The notes: generated from the letters alone by a model not told the origin. A stretch of DNA of 32,379 bases from Paenibacillus sp. MSJ-34 (GCF_018918005.1 NZ_JAHLPR010000061.1:1-32379), one strand, 5' to 3'. Counted from the stretch's first letter, positions 23,091 through 32,229 are shown. Made by a program: numbers and translations.

Positions 23091-24464
23091 ATGGGGACCG
23101 TATTTGATACCGCGATCGTGAATGGAACTATTGTGTTGGAGAATCAGGCAGTGAAGGGAACCTTATTAATTCAGGACGGCAAAATTGCGGGCATTTTGGA
23201 TAGCGGCAGCAAGGTTGAAAGCAAGAAGCTGATCGATGCCGAAGGGATGGTTGTATTGCCCGGCGCCATTGATCCCCATGTTCATCTATGGGAGCCAAGC
23301 CCGCAAGATTATAGAGAAGATTATCAATGCGGTTCCAAGGCGGCAGCTGCGGGCGGAGTCACGACTATCATCGAAATGCCTTTAAGCGTTCCGCCGGTCA
23401 TCGATCGCGAATCGTTTCAGTTAAAAAAGGATATTGCCGATCGCAACTCCTTGGTCGATTTTGCCCTTTGGGGCGGATTAATTCCTAAGTCGGTTGATCG
23501 TCTGAGTGAAATGCATGAATTAGGGTGTGTCGGTTATAAAGCGTTTATTTCATACGCGAACGATAATTATCCTCATACGCCGGATGATGTGTTATTCAAA
23601 GCGATGAAGAATGCCGCAAAGTTCAACGGCCTTGTCGGGGTTCATGCTGAAAACGCTGACATCGTAGAAACGGTAAGTAAAGAGATGGAGCAAAGCGGAA
23701 ATAGAGATCCGGAGTCCTATCCGGATGGAAGACCGGCTTTGGCCGAACTGGAAGCGATGGAAAGGGCCATGTTATTCGCGGAACATACCGGCTGCCGCTT
23801 GCATATTGTTCACATGTCCGTAGCGGAAGGCGGCGAACTGGTTCGCAAGGCGAAAGAGAAAGGGGTCAAGGTTTCGAATGAAACATGTCCGCACTACCTG
23901 TTATTTGATAAATCGATCCTGAAAGAAAAGGGCCCGTTTGCCAAGTGCAATCCGCCCATCAGATCGTATGAGAATAAAGAGGGCCTGTGGGAACAAATAT
24001 TCAAGGGAAACATCGACTTTATCGGCTCCGATCACTCGCCGTACACCGATGAAGAAAAACTCGAAGGCAAGGATAATATATGGAAGGCTCTGCCCGGATT
24101 CGGCGGAATTGACGTCTTGCTGCCGGCGATGATTAGCGAAGGCGTGAATGCCAGGGGACTCGGTTTGGTGGAACTGGCCAAGCTGGTTTCAACGAATGTA
24201 GCGAAAACATTTGAAATCTATCCGAAAAAAGGGACCATTGCCGTCGGATCGGACGCCGATTTGGCGATTGTAGATTTGAATCAAGAGTGGGTTTATCAAG
24301 GCGAGCATTCGTTTTCGAAAACAAAAAGTTCGCAAGGCATTTATGAAGGGTATAAGTTTAAAGGCAGGGTTATGACAACGATGGTGCGGGGGACTGTCAT
24401 TTATAACGATGGGGAGATTACGGAAGAATCGACCTACGGAGAGTTTGTCCCCATTCAACGGTAA
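23091..24464 (+). CDS. Allantoinase/hydantoinase-like cyclic amidohydrolase
   Basis: A 457-residue dinuclear metal hydrolase of the dihydroorotase/allantoinase/dihydropyrimidinase family, normal in length. All metal ligands are visible: H63 and H65 in DPHVHLWEP, the probable carboxylated lysine K150 in VGYKAFIS, H185 in VHAENAD, H241 in IVHMSV, and D314 in GSDHSPY. SNETCPHYLL is also typical. Family members open cyclic amide rings; the pattern is nearest to allantoinases, but no urate or allantoate genes accompany it, so the substrate may be another cyclic amide or ureide. ATG 23091 follows AAAGGGG. The next gene begins 18 bases after its stop. Confidence 0.87.
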   Translation: MGTVFDTAIVNGTIVLENQAVKGTLLIQDGKIAGILDSGSKVESKKLIDAEGMVVLPGAIDPHVHLWEPSPQDYREDYQCGSKAAAAGGVTTIIEMPLSVPPVIDRESFQLKKDIADRNSLVDFALWGGLIPKSVDRLSEMHELGCVGYKAFISYANDNYPHTPDDVLFKAMKNAAKFNGLVGVHAENADIVETVSKEMEQSGNRDPESYPDGRPALAELEAMERAMLFAEHTGCRLHIVHMSVAEGGELVRKAKEKGVKVSNETCPHYLLFDKSILKEKGPFAKCNPPIRSYENKEGLWEQIFKGNIDFIGSDHSPYTDEEKLEGKDNIWKALPGFGGIDVLLPAMISEGVNARGLGLVELAKLVSTNVAKTFEIYPKKGTIAVGSDADLAIVDLNQEWVYQGEHSFSKTKSSQGIYEGYKFKGRVMTTMVRGTVIYNDGEITEESTYGEFVPIQR

Positions 24465-24482
24465 CAGAAAGGAGAAGCAAAC

Positions 24483-25397
24483 ATGAATGTTTTGGTAACC
24501 GGAAGCTCAGGGTTGGTAGGATCGGCCGTTATGGAATTGTTACATCGCGAGGGCCATCATGTTGTAGGGTTTGATCAAAGAAAGTCGCCAATTACGGATC
24601 ATCTTACGGTTGAAACCGGAGATCTATGCGATTTTCCGAGATTGGCCTCGATCATTCAAAAGTACAATATCGGCGCCATTGTCCATTCGGGCGGAATATC
24701 GCATCCTCATGCGGGGGAAGCGTCGCCATATGAGACCGTAAGAACCAATATATTGGGAACAACAACGATATTTGAAGCGGCAAGACTATTTCATATTAAC
24801 AAGGTAGTTTATTTGAGTTCCGGCGCTGTGTACGGCAATCATTCCGCGGGAGTAACCACTGTGGAAACGAAGGTTCATCCGGAGAATACGTACGCTGTGT
24901 CGAAATTGACGGGCGAATACCTCGGGGAGGTATATAACAGAAATTACGGGATGAATGTCATCTCGTTACGCCTTGCTTTTGTTTATGGTCCCAACCGTTT
25001 CATGCCTGATCCGATTAAATCCCTTTTGGAAAGGGCGGTCAACGGGCTTGATATCGATGATGCGAAGGGCGCGGATCAACAGTTGGAATTCATTTATGTC
25101 AAGGATGCCGCTCTAGGCGTCTATAAAGCGCTGCAAGCTGAAAAATGCAGTTCAAGCATCTTCAATATTGGAACAGGGGTAAATACCAAGATGAATGAAG
25201 TTGCCGCCGTTATTAAGAACCTGTATCCTAATATATCGATCAAGATCGGACCCGGTGACTTAGGTTATGACTTTATCGGCGCCTTTGATTGCAGCGAAGC
25301 GGAGAAGCAGCTAGGGTTTAAAGCGAATTACCGTCTTGAAGACGGTATTGCCGAATATGCAAAGTATTTGGAAGAGAACAAGAAATCGAAAAGTTGA
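24483..25397 (+). CDS. NAD-dependent epimerase/dehydratase family protein
   Basis: A 304-residue extended short-chain dehydrogenase. The NAD-binding motif TGSSGLVG has glycines at residues 7, 10 and 13. The catalytic region has S112/S113 in YLSSGAVYG and Y137-x-x-x-K141 in TYAVSK. The acidic residue D31 after the second strand (VVGFDQRK) favours NAD over NADP. Relatives include sugar-nucleotide epimerases and stand-alone dehydrogenases for uronates or erythronate. In a catabolic operon with a transporter and no nucleotidyltransferase, dehydrogenation of a free sugar acid or derivative is the likelier role; this is inference. AAAGGAGA precedes ATG 24483. Confidence 0.88.
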   Translation: MNVLVTGSSGLVGSAVMELLHREGHHVVGFDQRKSPITDHLTVETGDLCDFPRLASIIQKYNIGAIVHSGGISHPHAGEASPYETVRTNILGTTTIFEAARLFHINKVVYLSSGAVYGNHSAGVTTVETKVHPENTYAVSKLTGEYLGEVYNRNYGMNVISLRLAFVYGPNRFMPDPIKSLLERAVNGLDIDDAKGADQQLEFIYVKDAALGVYKALQAEKCSSSIFNIGTGVNTKMNEVAAVIKNLYPNISIKIGPGDLGYDFIGAFDCSEAEKQLGFKANYRLEDGIAEYAKYLEENKKSKS

Positions 25398-25408
25398 AAG
25401 CGTTTAAT
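25394..25408 (+). promoter_or_regulatory. Possible second catabolite-response element
   Basis: TTGAAAGCGTTTAAT agrees with 13 of 15 positions of WTGNAARCGNWWWCA, the last two differing. It overlaps the stop of the epimerase-like gene and precedes the symporter gene by 23 bases. Confidence 0.3.
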
Positions 25409-25431
25409 TACACGAGGCAGGTGAATATCAC

Positions 25432-27042
25432 ATGGGGCAAGTTTCGGTTGGAACGATCGATTATTTTATTATTTTTAGTTATTTTGCATTTGTCATCGTC
25501 GTTGGATTCATTGTGCAAAAGATGATTAAAACAGACAGCGATTTCTTCCTCTCAGGCAGATCTCTTCCGGCATGGATAACGGGTATTGCCTATTTGGCGG
25601 CGAATTTAGGCGCTCTGGAATTGTTGGGAATGGCAGCCAGCGGCGCGCAATACGGAATGTTAACGATGCATTATTATTGGATGGGAGCGGTACCCGCTAT
25701 GTTATTCGTAGGCTTGTACATGTATCCGTTCTTTTATGCATCCAAAGCGAGAACGATTCCGGAATATTTAAGGTTTCGATTCAATGAAGCAACCCGGGGA
25801 TTGAACGCCATCACATTTTTTATCCTGACGATTCTGTTTTCCGGGATTAGTTTATACGCTATGGGATTGATTTTTAGCGTGTTATTGGGATGGTCGATGG
25901 TCTTCAGTATCATTGTCGCGGCTGTCGTCGTTTTATTATATGTAACGCTGGGCGGATTAACTTCATCGATATACAACGAAGTGATTCAATTTTTCTTAAT
26001 ATGGATCGGTTTGCTGCCCATTGCTGTCATTGGCATGTATAAGTTCGGAGGCATGAGCGGTATTTTGGCCAACATGCCCGAGTCCTTCACGCATCTATGG
26101 CAAGGTTTGGGCAGTACGGCGAATAATCCGATGGGCGTAAGCTGGTTTGGAGTGATTGTAGGGCTGAGCTTTGTTCTTTCATTCGGATATTGGATGACCG
26201 ATTTCCTGGTTGCGCAAAGGGCATTTGCCGCCAAGGATGTAAGAGCGGTGCAAAATACGCCGATCTATGCGACCTTCTTTCGCATTATCGTACCCATCGT
26301 CGTCATTGTTCCAGGGTTTATCGCCATTCCGCTTTTTCCCGAGCTTGGCAAAAATCCCGATATGCCCTATAACCTGGCATTGCCGCTTACGCTCGCCGAA
26401 TTATTGCCCGAAGGATTATTCGGTTTAGGCATCACTGCATTATTGGCTGCTTTCATGAGCGGGATGGCAGGCAATATTACAGCTTTTACGACCGTTTGGA
26501 CCTATGACATCTACCAAGCTTACATTAAAAAAGACGGCAGCGATAAGCATTATATGAAAGTCGGGCGTCTCATGGTTGTTCTCGGCACCATACTTGCCGT
26601 TTTTGCCGCATTTCTGGCAGCGAAGTTTCCGAATATTATGGACTATATTCAAATGTTGTTCTCATTCTTTAACGCTCCGTTCTTTGCTACATTCTTCTTG
26701 GGCGTCTTTTGGAAGAGAGCAACCGGATGGGGAGCGTTCTGGGGATTGCTGTTGGGGATTACAAGTTCTTTCCTCATGTATTTCCTTATTCCGAGCGATT
26801 TTTACAGCACATTGGCGGAAGGCAACTTCTCAAGAGCGCTATGGGCTTGGATCGTAACGATGGTCATCACTATCGTCGTAAGCTTGTTTACAAAACCGAG
26901 ACCGGAAAGCGAACTGAAGGGCTTGGTACGAAGCGTGAGCGAAAAAATATCATACCCGAATCTTCCTTGGTATAAACGCCCGGGCTATCTCGCGATTATT
27001 TCTATCCTTATTATGATTGTTATCAATCTTTATTTCTGGTAA
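25432..27042 (+). CDS. Sodium:solute symporter (SSS/SLC5 family)
   Basis: A 536-residue polytopic membrane protein with about 13 hydrophobic segments. The first is at about residues 10-28, followed by DSDFFLSGRSLPAWITGIAY, a typical SSS N-terminal motif in which FLSGR lies before the second helix. WMTDFLVAQRAFAAKD (near 265) and LLAAFMSGMAGNITAFTT (near 340) are characteristic of sodium-coupled sugar, sialic-acid and organic-acid carriers. It should import the substrate of this locus. The start is ATG 25432 after GGCAGGTG. The small two-helix protein encoded next may be its partner. Confidence 0.92.
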   Translation: MGQVSVGTIDYFIIFSYFAFVIVVGFIVQKMIKTDSDFFLSGRSLPAWITGIAYLAANLGALELLGMAASGAQYGMLTMHYYWMGAVPAMLFVGLYMYPFFYASKARTIPEYLRFRFNEATRGLNAITFFILTILFSGISLYAMGLIFSVLLGWSMVFSIIVAAVVVLLYVTLGGLTSSIYNEVIQFFLIWIGLLPIAVIGMYKFGGMSGILANMPESFTHLWQGLGSTANNPMGVSWFGVIVGLSFVLSFGYWMTDFLVAQRAFAAKDVRAVQNTPIYATFFRIIVPIVVIVPGFIAIPLFPELGKNPDMPYNLALPLTLAELLPEGLFGLGITALLAAFMSGMAGNITAFTTVWTYDIYQAYIKKDGSDKHYMKVGRLMVVLGTILAVFAAFLAAKFPNIMDYIQMLFSFFNAPFFATFFLGVFWKRATGWGAFWGLLLGITSSFLMYFLIPSDFYSTLAEGNFSRALWAWIVTMVITIVVSLFTKPRPESELKGLVRSVSEKISYPNLPWYKRPGYLAIISILIMIVINLYFW

Positions 27043-27084
27043 GCGGATTCATGTAATGAAATGAAAAAACGGGGAGTGAGATCA

Positions 27085-27300
27085 TTGAAGAGGTTGCTAT
27101 TCGATCTTAAGTTTTTGACGGGCATCATTTTTTGTTACTTGGGTTTGGTTTTAACCGTGTATGGATTATTTACGAATAAAACAACAGAGCACTTTCCATT
27201 TAATATCAATTTATGGTGGGGTATTGTTACGTTTCTGTTTGGACTAGCCTTTTTGCTAGGCAGTTTCATTACGGTTAAAAAGTCCGAATCGGTTCGCTAA
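27085..27300 (+). CDS. Small two-helix membrane protein, possible symporter partner
   Basis: A 71-residue protein with two hydrophobic segments (FLTGIIFCYLGLVLTVYGLF and LWWGIVTFLFGLAFLLGSFI) and a basic tail. The start is TTG 27085 because GGGGAG (27071-27076) is eight bases upstream; in-frame ATG 27061 has no ribosome site. I do not recognise the family. It lies 42 bases after the symporter gene and 24 before the sialidase-like gene. Small two- or three-helix partners are known for some SSS carriers (for example YhdT beside PanF), which makes a subunit role reasonable but unproven. Confidence 0.75.
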   Translation: MKRLLFDLKFLTGIIFCYLGLVLTVYGLFTNKTTEHFPFNINLWWGIVTFLFGLAFLLGSFITVKKSESVR

Positions 27301-27324
27301 AAATAAGATAGGGGAGTAGAAACT

Positions 27325-28479
27325 ATGGATTCAACATTGAGACCGGCCAATATTTTTATAGAGCCTTCCGAAGAAAGGTTTCAGGATAACTATCGGCGTT
27401 GGCAAGGGATTCCTTCTCTTGAGGTAACGGAAAAAGGAAGAATATTGATCAATTTCTACTCCGGACAAGATGCGGAGGTTGGCGGCAACATTATGGTTTT
27501 ATGCGTAAGCGACGACCATGGGCGAACATTCCGCTCAGGCGTGACCGTGGTAGAACACCCCGATCCGGAATGCCGCATTTACGATCCGAATTTATGGATT
27601 GATCCTTTGAAGAGATTATGGATGACCTGGACGCAAACGCGAGGGTTTAACGACGGAAGAATGGGGGTATGGGCGTCGATTTGCGAAGATCCGGATGCGG
27701 AGCGGCTGAACTGGAGTCCGCCGCGAAGAATTGCGAACGGCATCATGATGAATAAACCGATTGTGACATCGAAACAAGAATGGCTCTTTCCATGCGCGAT
27801 ATGGTGCAATACGAGCGGAAGCACGCCAAGCGAGGATCACGGATTGCAGAACGAACAGTTTTCCAATGTTTATGTATCCACGGATAGCGGAAATTCCTTT
27901 AGCCTAAGAGGCCATGCGGATGTGCCGAATCGAAGCTTCGATGAACATATGATCGTGGAGAAAAAAGACGGAACCTTATGGATGCTTGTCAGAACATTCG
28001 ACGGGATCGGGGAAAGCATCTCCCAAGACGGAGGCTATACCTGGTCCCCAGGCAGGAAAAGCCATATCGACGGGCCATGCTCGCGTTTTCACATTCGCAG
28101 ATTGAAGTCGGGAAGATTGTTGCTGATTAACCATCACAATTTCCATGAAAGAATCGACTTGGACGATATTCTTAGCCAAGGGGATGTGAAGAAGTGGAAA
28201 GGACGAAGCCATTTGACGGCTCTATTAAGCGAAGATGACGGAAAAACATGGCCGTATTCGTTATTGCTTGACGAACGCAACGAGGTGTCGTATCCGGATG
28301 CCGTCGAGGCCGCGGATGGGTATATTTATGTCACTTATGATTGGGAACGTGTAAAGCAACGGGAAATATTGATGGCACGGTTTACGGAGGACGATATTAT
28401 GAGGGGCGAATGCCGTTCGCAAGGCGCTATACTAAAACAACTTGTCAACAAAGCGACAGGTCAACCGGATATCGAATAA
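27325..28479 (+). CDS. Cytoplasmic sialidase-fold (BNR/Asp-box) protein
   Basis: A 384-residue six-bladed-propeller candidate with four Asp-boxes of the SxDxGxTF/W type: SDDHGRTF (62-69), STDSGNSF (185-192), SQDGGYTW (233-240) and SEDDGKTW (302-309). A tyrosine in SYPDAVEAADGYIYVTYDW (Y323 or Y338) could be the nucleophile, and R223 and R258/R259 could bind a carboxylate. The N-terminal FRIP motif of classic sialidases is replaced by RWQGIPS. There is no signal peptide, so it acts in the cytoplasm on imported material. No sialic-acid lyase, kinase or epimerase (nan) gene is nearby, so true sialidase activity is doubtful. It is the last gene of the operon, followed by a terminator. Confidence 0.83.
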   Translation: MDSTLRPANIFIEPSEERFQDNYRRWQGIPSLEVTEKGRILINFYSGQDAEVGGNIMVLCVSDDHGRTFRSGVTVVEHPDPECRIYDPNLWIDPLKRLWMTWTQTRGFNDGRMGVWASICEDPDAERLNWSPPRRIANGIMMNKPIVTSKQEWLFPCAIWCNTSGSTPSEDHGLQNEQFSNVYVSTDSGNSFSLRGHADVPNRSFDEHMIVEKKDGTLWMLVRTFDGIGESISQDGGYTWSPGRKSHIDGPCSRFHIRRLKSGRLLLINHHNFHERIDLDDILSQGDVKKWKGRSHLTALLSEDDGKTWPYSLLLDERNEVSYPDAVEAADGYIYVTYDWERVKQREILMARFTEDDIMRGECRSQGAILKQLVNKATGQPDIE

Positions 28480-28504
28480 GTTAAATAATATGGCAGTAAT
28501 AGAG

Positions 28505-28549
28505 CGGCAGTCGAGGATTTGATTTTCTTATCCGGGGCTGCCGTTTTTT
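28505..28549 (+). terminator. Terminator of the catabolic operon
   Basis: CGGCAG (28505-28510) pairs with CTGCCG (28538-28543), with further pairing of GGA and TCC inside and an AT-rich loop. Six T follow (28544-28549). It separates the operon from the two-component genes. Confidence 0.7.
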
Positions 28550-28689
28550 CGTTGCCCCGCGAAGCCCCCCCGTAATTGATCTTACTTATTGCTCCGGATC
28601 GCCACTCTGTGGTACCATCTCAACACATACCAGCATTTCCCTCTATGAGACCGGAAACAAATAAATTTCTATCCTGGAGTTGAGATCCA

Positions 28690-30540
28690 TTGAAACGCCG
28701 CGCAAAATACAATCCGTTCAGAACAATATCGAACGGCATCAGGAATGCCAGGTTAAGGACCAAAATTCTTTTATCCAACATGATCATCATCTTGTTGATT
28801 ACAACTGCAATTGGAAGCGCATCCATTTATACGGCCAACTATTTTCTGGAGTCGAATACGAAAGATCTGTCCGCACAAATCGTCCATCAGGTGTCCGACA
28901 ATATTGAATACCGCGCCAGAGAATTTATGAATTCAACGGTGTACCTGATCTCGGATCAACTATTGCGGGACTTCCTGACGGAGAGAGCGGAGGCTGTCAC
29001 CGAAGACAATTACGCTGCGTACCAGTACCGCGTTAATTACGTGCTCGCACAATTCGCCAGCAATAATCGTTATATTCGTTCCATTGTGATTAAAAACAAC
29101 AAGGGTACGGTCTATTGGTGGGAGAATAAGCATCAGATTCAAAACGAGCTAAACGTCCATAGCGCTTCGCAAATTATGAGTCAAGCCGAAGCCGAACTGA
29201 GAAGCAGCGGGCATGAATATGTATGGACATCCTCGTTCCGGGGGGAAGATGAAGTTTCCTTGACCAGAAATTTCATCGATTTAAACCATGTCAATGTGCA
29301 TATCGGCACCGTCCTCATCAATATCGATCCTAATTTTTTCAGAAATTTAAAGTCGGATATTTCTTACATCAATCCGGACAACATCGCGATATTCAATCAG
29401 AACGACCAAGTTTTGGTCAAAAGCAACTTCAGGCAGCCCGAGCGGGATGCGCTCTTTGGCAACGGTCAATCCGAATCCGCCGCCGCAAACGGCGCGATTC
29501 GTCGGATCGAAGGCCAAAATTACTTAATAACGCAAAAGCAAACATCCCCTTCCGGATGGAGGGTGGTCTGCGTCATCCCCATGACGATGCTGAAAGACCA
29601 TACTAGGCTCCTGCAGTGGATGATTCTGATTTTCAGCGCCTTGGCCATCCTTATTTCCATTGCCATTTCATGGTTCCTGTCGGCGACGACAACGAAAAAT
29701 ATCAAGCTGCTCGAAAAAAACATGCGAAAAGTAGAAGAAGGCGATTTCCAAGTCAGAACCGATATTATGGGACGCGACGAAGTCGGCATGCTGTCGGTTC
29801 GTTTTAATTTTATGGTCGGCAGAATTAATGAACTGGTCAACAGCGTATATAAAGAGCGGATTGCGAAACAACAAGCCGAGTTCCAGGTGTTGATGGCGCA
29901 GATCAATCCTCATTTTCTCTATAACACGCTTGGAACGATTAAATGGTTCGCCCGCATGAAAGGGCAATCCGAAATCGAAAAAATGACGGGTTCGCTGTTC
30001 GAGCTCCTCAAATCGTCTGTGCGAAGAACGAGCGAGTTCCATACGTTAGCGGAGGAGATTATGCTGTTGGACAACTATATTTTTATCCAAAAAATGGGTT
30101 ATGGGGATGAACTCCAAATCAAATTCGATATCGACGAGAGGTTGCTCCAATGTTATGTTCCCTACTTGAGTTTGCAACCGCTTTTGGAAAATGCCATCTT
30201 GCACGGAATCGAGCCGTCGAAAGGCAACGCTTTGATTACGATTCGGGCTTGGCGTGAGAACGAAAGGATTTACTTGGTCGTGGAAGATAACGGAGTTGGA
30301 ATGGATGAGCAAAAAATCGAGCAAATTGTAAACGGCCGCGGTCAAGAGGACAAACGATTCCCGGGCATGAGCAGCATCGGGGTCCGCGGGGTCAACGAAA
30401 GAATTCAATTGTATTACGGCAAGGAGTACGGTTTGTTGTATGAAAGTCAACCGGGCCGAGGAACGAAAGCGAAGATCAAACTCCCTTATCATACGAAACT
30501 GGAGGAGGCTGAACATATTGCTGCGGGTTATGATCGTTGA
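28690..30540 (+). CDS. YesM-like sensor histidine kinase
   Basis: A 616-residue membrane kinase. Helix 1 is at about residues 26-50, an extracellular sensor of about 255 residues follows, then helix 2 at about 309-331 and HAMP at about 332-385. The histidine kinase domain has H408 in AQINPHFLYNTL. The ATPase domain has N501 in LLENAILHG and DNGVGM at 533-538. This architecture is typical of kinases paired with AraC-type regulators that sense extracellular carbohydrates in Paenibacillus. The start is TTG 28690 with GGAG at 28676-28679; no ATG fits. It overlaps its regulator by 23 bases. The target may be the upstream operon or a transporter beyond the window. Confidence 0.9.
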   Translation: MKRRAKYNPFRTISNGIRNARLRTKILLSNMIIILLITTAIGSASIYTANYFLESNTKDLSAQIVHQVSDNIEYRAREFMNSTVYLISDQLLRDFLTERAEAVTEDNYAAYQYRVNYVLAQFASNNRYIRSIVIKNNKGTVYWWENKHQIQNELNVHSASQIMSQAEAELRSSGHEYVWTSSFRGEDEVSLTRNFIDLNHVNVHIGTVLINIDPNFFRNLKSDISYINPDNIAIFNQNDQVLVKSNFRQPERDALFGNGQSESAAANGAIRRIEGQNYLITQKQTSPSGWRVVCVIPMTMLKDHTRLLQWMILIFSALAILISIAISWFLSATTTKNIKLLEKNMRKVEEGDFQVRTDIMGRDEVGMLSVRFNFMVGRINELVNSVYKERIAKQQAEFQVLMAQINPHFLYNTLGTIKWFARMKGQSEIEKMTGSLFELLKSSVRRTSEFHTLAEEIMLLDNYIFIQKMGYGDELQIKFDIDERLLQCYVPYLSLQPLLENAILHGIEPSKGNALITIRAWRENERIYLVVEDNGVGMDEQKIEQIVNGRGQEDKRFPGMSSIGVRGVNERIQLYYGKEYGLLYESQPGRGTKAKIKLPYHTKLEEAEHIAAGYDR

Positions 30541-32083
30541 AGATAACGCGATTTACCGTTATGCCATTAAAACCATTATTCGCTGGGAGGATTACGGCTT
30601 CGAGCTGACGACCGAGGCCATTAACGGCAAACAGGCATTGGAATATATCAAGGAGCGCCGCTGCGATGTAATCATTACGGATATGAGCATGCCGGAGATG
30701 AACGGGCTCGATCTAATCCGGCAGGTCAAGCGGTTGTACCCGGCGATCAAATTTATCGCGCTAAGTTCTTTCGAAGAGTTTCATTTCGTCAAAGAAGCGA
30801 TGAGATTGGGAGCGCAGGACTATCTGCTGAAGCATGATCTTGAAATCGAGGGACTGATTCAAGTCCTGGAGCAAGTAAAGATATCGATCTTGAAGGAGCG
30901 AGAGAAGCTTGCGGAAGCGAATGCATCGGATATTCATCTGACGAGCCTGTACCTAAAGAAAATGATGCTCGGCGAGAATATTCAGAGCGATCAAACGGAG
31001 ACTGCCGGTTATCATTTTGAACAAACGTTATCCCGCTCACCCTATATCGTGCAACTCCTCCGCTTTAACGCCAACAAGCACGAAGAGGTTATTGCCGATT
31101 CCATGCCGGGCAAAGCCCAAAGCGACTTTCTGGACCGCATTCGCAAGGAGAATGAGCATTTCTATCCGATTGTCCTGTCCGAGAAACAAGCTGCAGTCAT
31201 CCAAAGTTTTCCTCACATCAAAAGCGAGTCGCACATGATTGCGTCCGCCCTTGAATTCGCTGATCGTCTCGTCCCGATTGCCCGGAGTTTGCAGCTGTCC
31301 CTCTCTGTAGGAATGAGTCGGATCGGTGTCGGTTACTCCGCTCTTCCCGATCTATTTCGGCAAGCCGAAGCCGCGTTGTTCCAAAAAATATATGCGGATC
31401 GCGAGAGGATCTTCATTTATCGGGAAGCGCAGCCCCCGGAAGAGGGATTGCATCATACATGGATGACGCAATTCACATTGGCATTCAGAAGCGAAGATAT
31501 GAAAGTGATCGAAGATAAGATCGCATACGTCTTCGAATGGATCCAATCCAGCCGCTTGGAGATGAAACATGTCAAACGGCTATTGTTCGATCTGTTCGCC
31601 CTTCTGCCGGTCTTTGCGGCGGAGAGGAGAATGAAGCTGAACAGCATGAATCATTGGCATGACGTCTTGCTTGATTCGATGGACAATTTGGAACCGATTG
31701 GCGAAATGAAAGAATACTTCCTTTCTTGTTGTCGTCAAATTTTCGGACAAACGGAAATCCGGCAATCGCATCGCCAAGATATCCGGATGGCCGTCGAATA
31801 CATAAACGAGCATTACAACGAGGATATTTCCGTTGCCAATATTGCCGACGTATTGAATTTGAGCCCCAATTACCTCTCCAAATTGTTTCGAAGCGAGACG
31901 GGCATAAGACTCGTCGAATATATCAATCAACGCCGGATCGAAGCGGCCAAGAGGCTGCTGCGGGAAACGAACCTTAAGGTTTATGAGGTAGGCGAAAAAG
32001 CCGGCTTTCAGGAAACGTCGTACTTTTGCAAAGTCTTTAAAGAACTGACGGGAGTCACTGTAACAGAGTATAGGAAGAAATAA
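30518..32083 (+). CDS. AraC-type (YesN-like) response regulator
   Basis: A 521-residue regulator with an N-terminal receiver (phospho-acceptor D55 in VIITDMSMPEMNG; K105 in DYLLKHD). A middle region of about 280 residues is of unknown function, and a C-terminal double helix-turn-helix of the AraC class lies at about 421-519 (DISVANIADVLNLSPNYLSK, then the second motif VYEVGEKAGFQETSYFCKVF). TTG 30518 is chosen because GGAGGAGG (30501-30508) is nine bases upstream and the protein then starts MLRVMIVEDN; ATG 30530 would cut into the first strand. Its start lies inside the kinase gene, so translation is coupled. Such regulators usually activate carbohydrate uptake or degradation genes. Confidence 0.9.
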   Translation: MLRVMIVEDNAIYRYAIKTIIRWEDYGFELTTEAINGKQALEYIKERRCDVIITDMSMPEMNGLDLIRQVKRLYPAIKFIALSSFEEFHFVKEAMRLGAQDYLLKHDLEIEGLIQVLEQVKISILKEREKLAEANASDIHLTSLYLKKMMLGENIQSDQTETAGYHFEQTLSRSPYIVQLLRFNANKHEEVIADSMPGKAQSDFLDRIRKENEHFYPIVLSEKQAAVIQSFPHIKSESHMIASALEFADRLVPIARSLQLSLSVGMSRIGVGYSALPDLFRQAEAALFQKIYADRERIFIYREAQPPEEGLHHTWMTQFTLAFRSEDMKVIEDKIAYVFEWIQSSRLEMKHVKRLLFDLFALLPVFAAERRMKLNSMNHWHDVLLDSMDNLEPIGEMKEYFLSCCRQIFGQTEIRQSHRQDIRMAVEYINEHYNEDISVANIADVLNLSPNYLSKLFRSETGIRLVEYINQRRIEAAKRLLRETNLKVYEVGEKAGFQETSYFCKVFKELTGVTVTEYRKK

Positions 32084-32119
32084 AGCGTTGTTGATTATTA
32101 CAACGTTTCGTAGTTTTTT
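32083..32119 (+). terminator. Terminator after the two-component genes
   Basis: AAGCGTTGT (32083-32091) pairs with ACAACGTTT (32100-32108) over 9 base pairs with one wobble and an 8-base loop. T-rich sequence follows, with six T at 32114-32119. Confidence 0.6.
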
Positions 32120-32229
32120 GATACGAGTACGATGTTGGATTTGACTGTTCGAGGATATTTCCAACGAATCGTTTTTTTGTTCAATGAAAACATGGTTCGT
32201 GTCTTATAGACTAAGATCAGATGGCGGAT

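Noticed and set aside
23091-24464. Purine (urate/allantoin) catabolism operon
   Set aside because: The amidohydrolase is allantoinase-like, but no allantoate amidohydrolase, urate oxidase, ureidoglycolate or allantoin permease gene accompanies it.
27325-28479. Secreted virulence-type sialidase
   Set aside because: No signal peptide, no FRIP motif and no sialic-acid genes nearby.
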